Made by a program: the position numbers and the translations under genes. From assembly GCA_002336765.1 (NCBI GenBank), contig DDES01000172.1:1-6953 (forward strand): a DNA stretch of 6,953 nt, given 5' to 3'. Of the stretch, positions 6,638 to 6,953 are shown piece by piece; the stretch's first letter is position 1; each line of letters starts with the position of its first letter. The DNA comes from Novosphingobium sp. UBA1948 (GTDB lineage Bacteria; Pseudomonadota; Alphaproteobacteria; Sphingomonadales; Sphingomonadaceae). A model generated the notes under the pieces. That model had not been told where the DNA came from. It saw only the letters and a list, made by a program, of their open reading frames with translations, and made no database searches.

Positions 6638-6653
6638 TGCTACATTGCATTCT
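6638..6653 (+). promoter_or_regulatory. Candidate extended -10 promoter of the rightmost gene
   Basis: TGCTACATT (6638-6646) fits an extended -10 (TGnTAnnnT), with transcription predicted near 6653 and a leader of about 20 nt before the ATG at 6673. The matching -35 position (6618-6623, CGGCAA) is poor and lies inside the inverted repeat. This is a weak prediction, based only on sequence likeness. Confidence 0.3.
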
Positions 6654-6672
6654 TTACGCTCCGCAAGGATCG

Positions 6673-6953
6673 ATGCCAGCCATGCTCCAGCTAATCGAGC
6701 ACATCATCCGGATTTCGTCGAAACGCGATCGTACCGAGATCACCGCGGCACTGGTCGATGCCATGCAGGATCTGTTCAACCCGCCGACCTTCGCCGTTTA
6801 TCGCTGCTACCCGGGCCTCAAGCAATCGATCGTTTTCCGCTGTGCCGGCCTCGATGCCAGCGGCCGATTCACCCACAACGCCTATCTGCCTGAACGTCGC
6901 CATTGCCACCCCATCGATCAGGACCCGCTGCTGCTGCGTTGCCAGAACGAAGG
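6673..6953 (+). CDS. Probable signalling protein with GAF-like N-terminus (perhaps a diguanylate cyclase), 5' part only
   Basis: An open frame of 93 codons runs off the right edge. The product begins MPAMLQLIEHIIRISSKRDR, an amphipathic helix. It continues with a helix-strand pattern (LVDAMQDLFNPPTFAVYRCY, then IVFRCAG and NAYLPERRHCHPIDQDPLL) that resembles the N-terminal GAF-like sensor region of betaproteobacterial GGDEF proteins. No GGDEF motif is inside the window, so the output domain is a guess from recall. Cysteines at 45, 57, 78 and 90, plus His77 and His79 around Cys78, are unusually dense. AAGGA (6665-6669) lies only 3 nt before the first ATG and 12 nt before a second ATG at 6682, so either start is possible. 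The coding frame is supported by regular codon use and protein-like sequence. It diverges from ribF across a 145-nt region. Confidence 0.6.
   Translation, partial: MPAMLQLIEHIIRISSKRDRTEITAALVDAMQDLFNPPTFAVYRCYPGLKQSIVFRCAGLDASGRFTHNAYLPERRHCHPIDQDPLLLRCQNE

Overview
The window holds housekeeping genes of a GC-rich proteobacterium. Positions 1 to about 5300 look alphaproteobacterial, most like a sphingomonad (Novosphingobium/Sphingobium type). The grounds are the glycine-zipper lipoprotein, the CorC-type protein starting VTVFPWIDV, a DUF3035/BamF-like lipoprotein directly after lspA, and an isoleucyl-tRNA synthetase body with the alphaproteobacterial signatures IEWKVEEEYRKKKK and MWSPVEKTALAEAEVEYED. 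From about 5335 to the right end, the sequence instead reads as betaproteobacterial, recalling Rhodocyclales. These lineage calls rest on remembered family sequences, not on a search.

Layout. On the minus strand, 1-177 is the 5' end of a glycine-zipper lipoprotein gene. Diverging from it, 312-1622 (+) encodes a DUF21/CBS/CorC_HlyC membrane protein. Converging on that gene is a tight leftward operon: ribF (6527-5607), ileS (5597-2709), lspA (2712-2167) and a DUF3035/BamF-like lipoprotein gene (2162-1656). The spacings are 9 nt, a 4-nt ATGA overlap, and 4 nt. The operon ends at an intrinsic terminator (1629-1601) lying inside the 3' end of the convergent CorC-type gene. A perfect TATAAT lies just upstream of ribF, followed to the right by a long imperfect hairpin (6596-6631). 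From 6673 (+) a divergent gene runs off the right end; it is probably a signalling protein with a GAF-like N-terminus.

How the genes fit together. RibF makes FMN and FAD, IleRS charges tRNA-Ile, and LspA cleaves lipoprotein signal peptides. The BamF-like lipoprotein and the gene at the left edge both encode LspA-type substrates. The order ribF-ileS-lspA is ancestral in proteobacteria; a DUF3035 gene after lspA is an alphaproteobacterial trait.

The main finding is that ileS itself appears mosaic. Residues 1 to about 88 read like a betaproteobacterial IleRS and residues from about 104 onward like a sphingomonad IleRS. The switch falls in the almost invariant APYVPGWDCHG segment (about 5300-5333). 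Because ribF-ileS-lspA is shared by both lineages, either a metagenome assembly chimera or a genuine homologous recombination would leave the reading frame and operon intact. I consider the assembly chimera more likely. I found no CRISPR array, insertion sequence, tRNA or rRNA, and no clear novel system.
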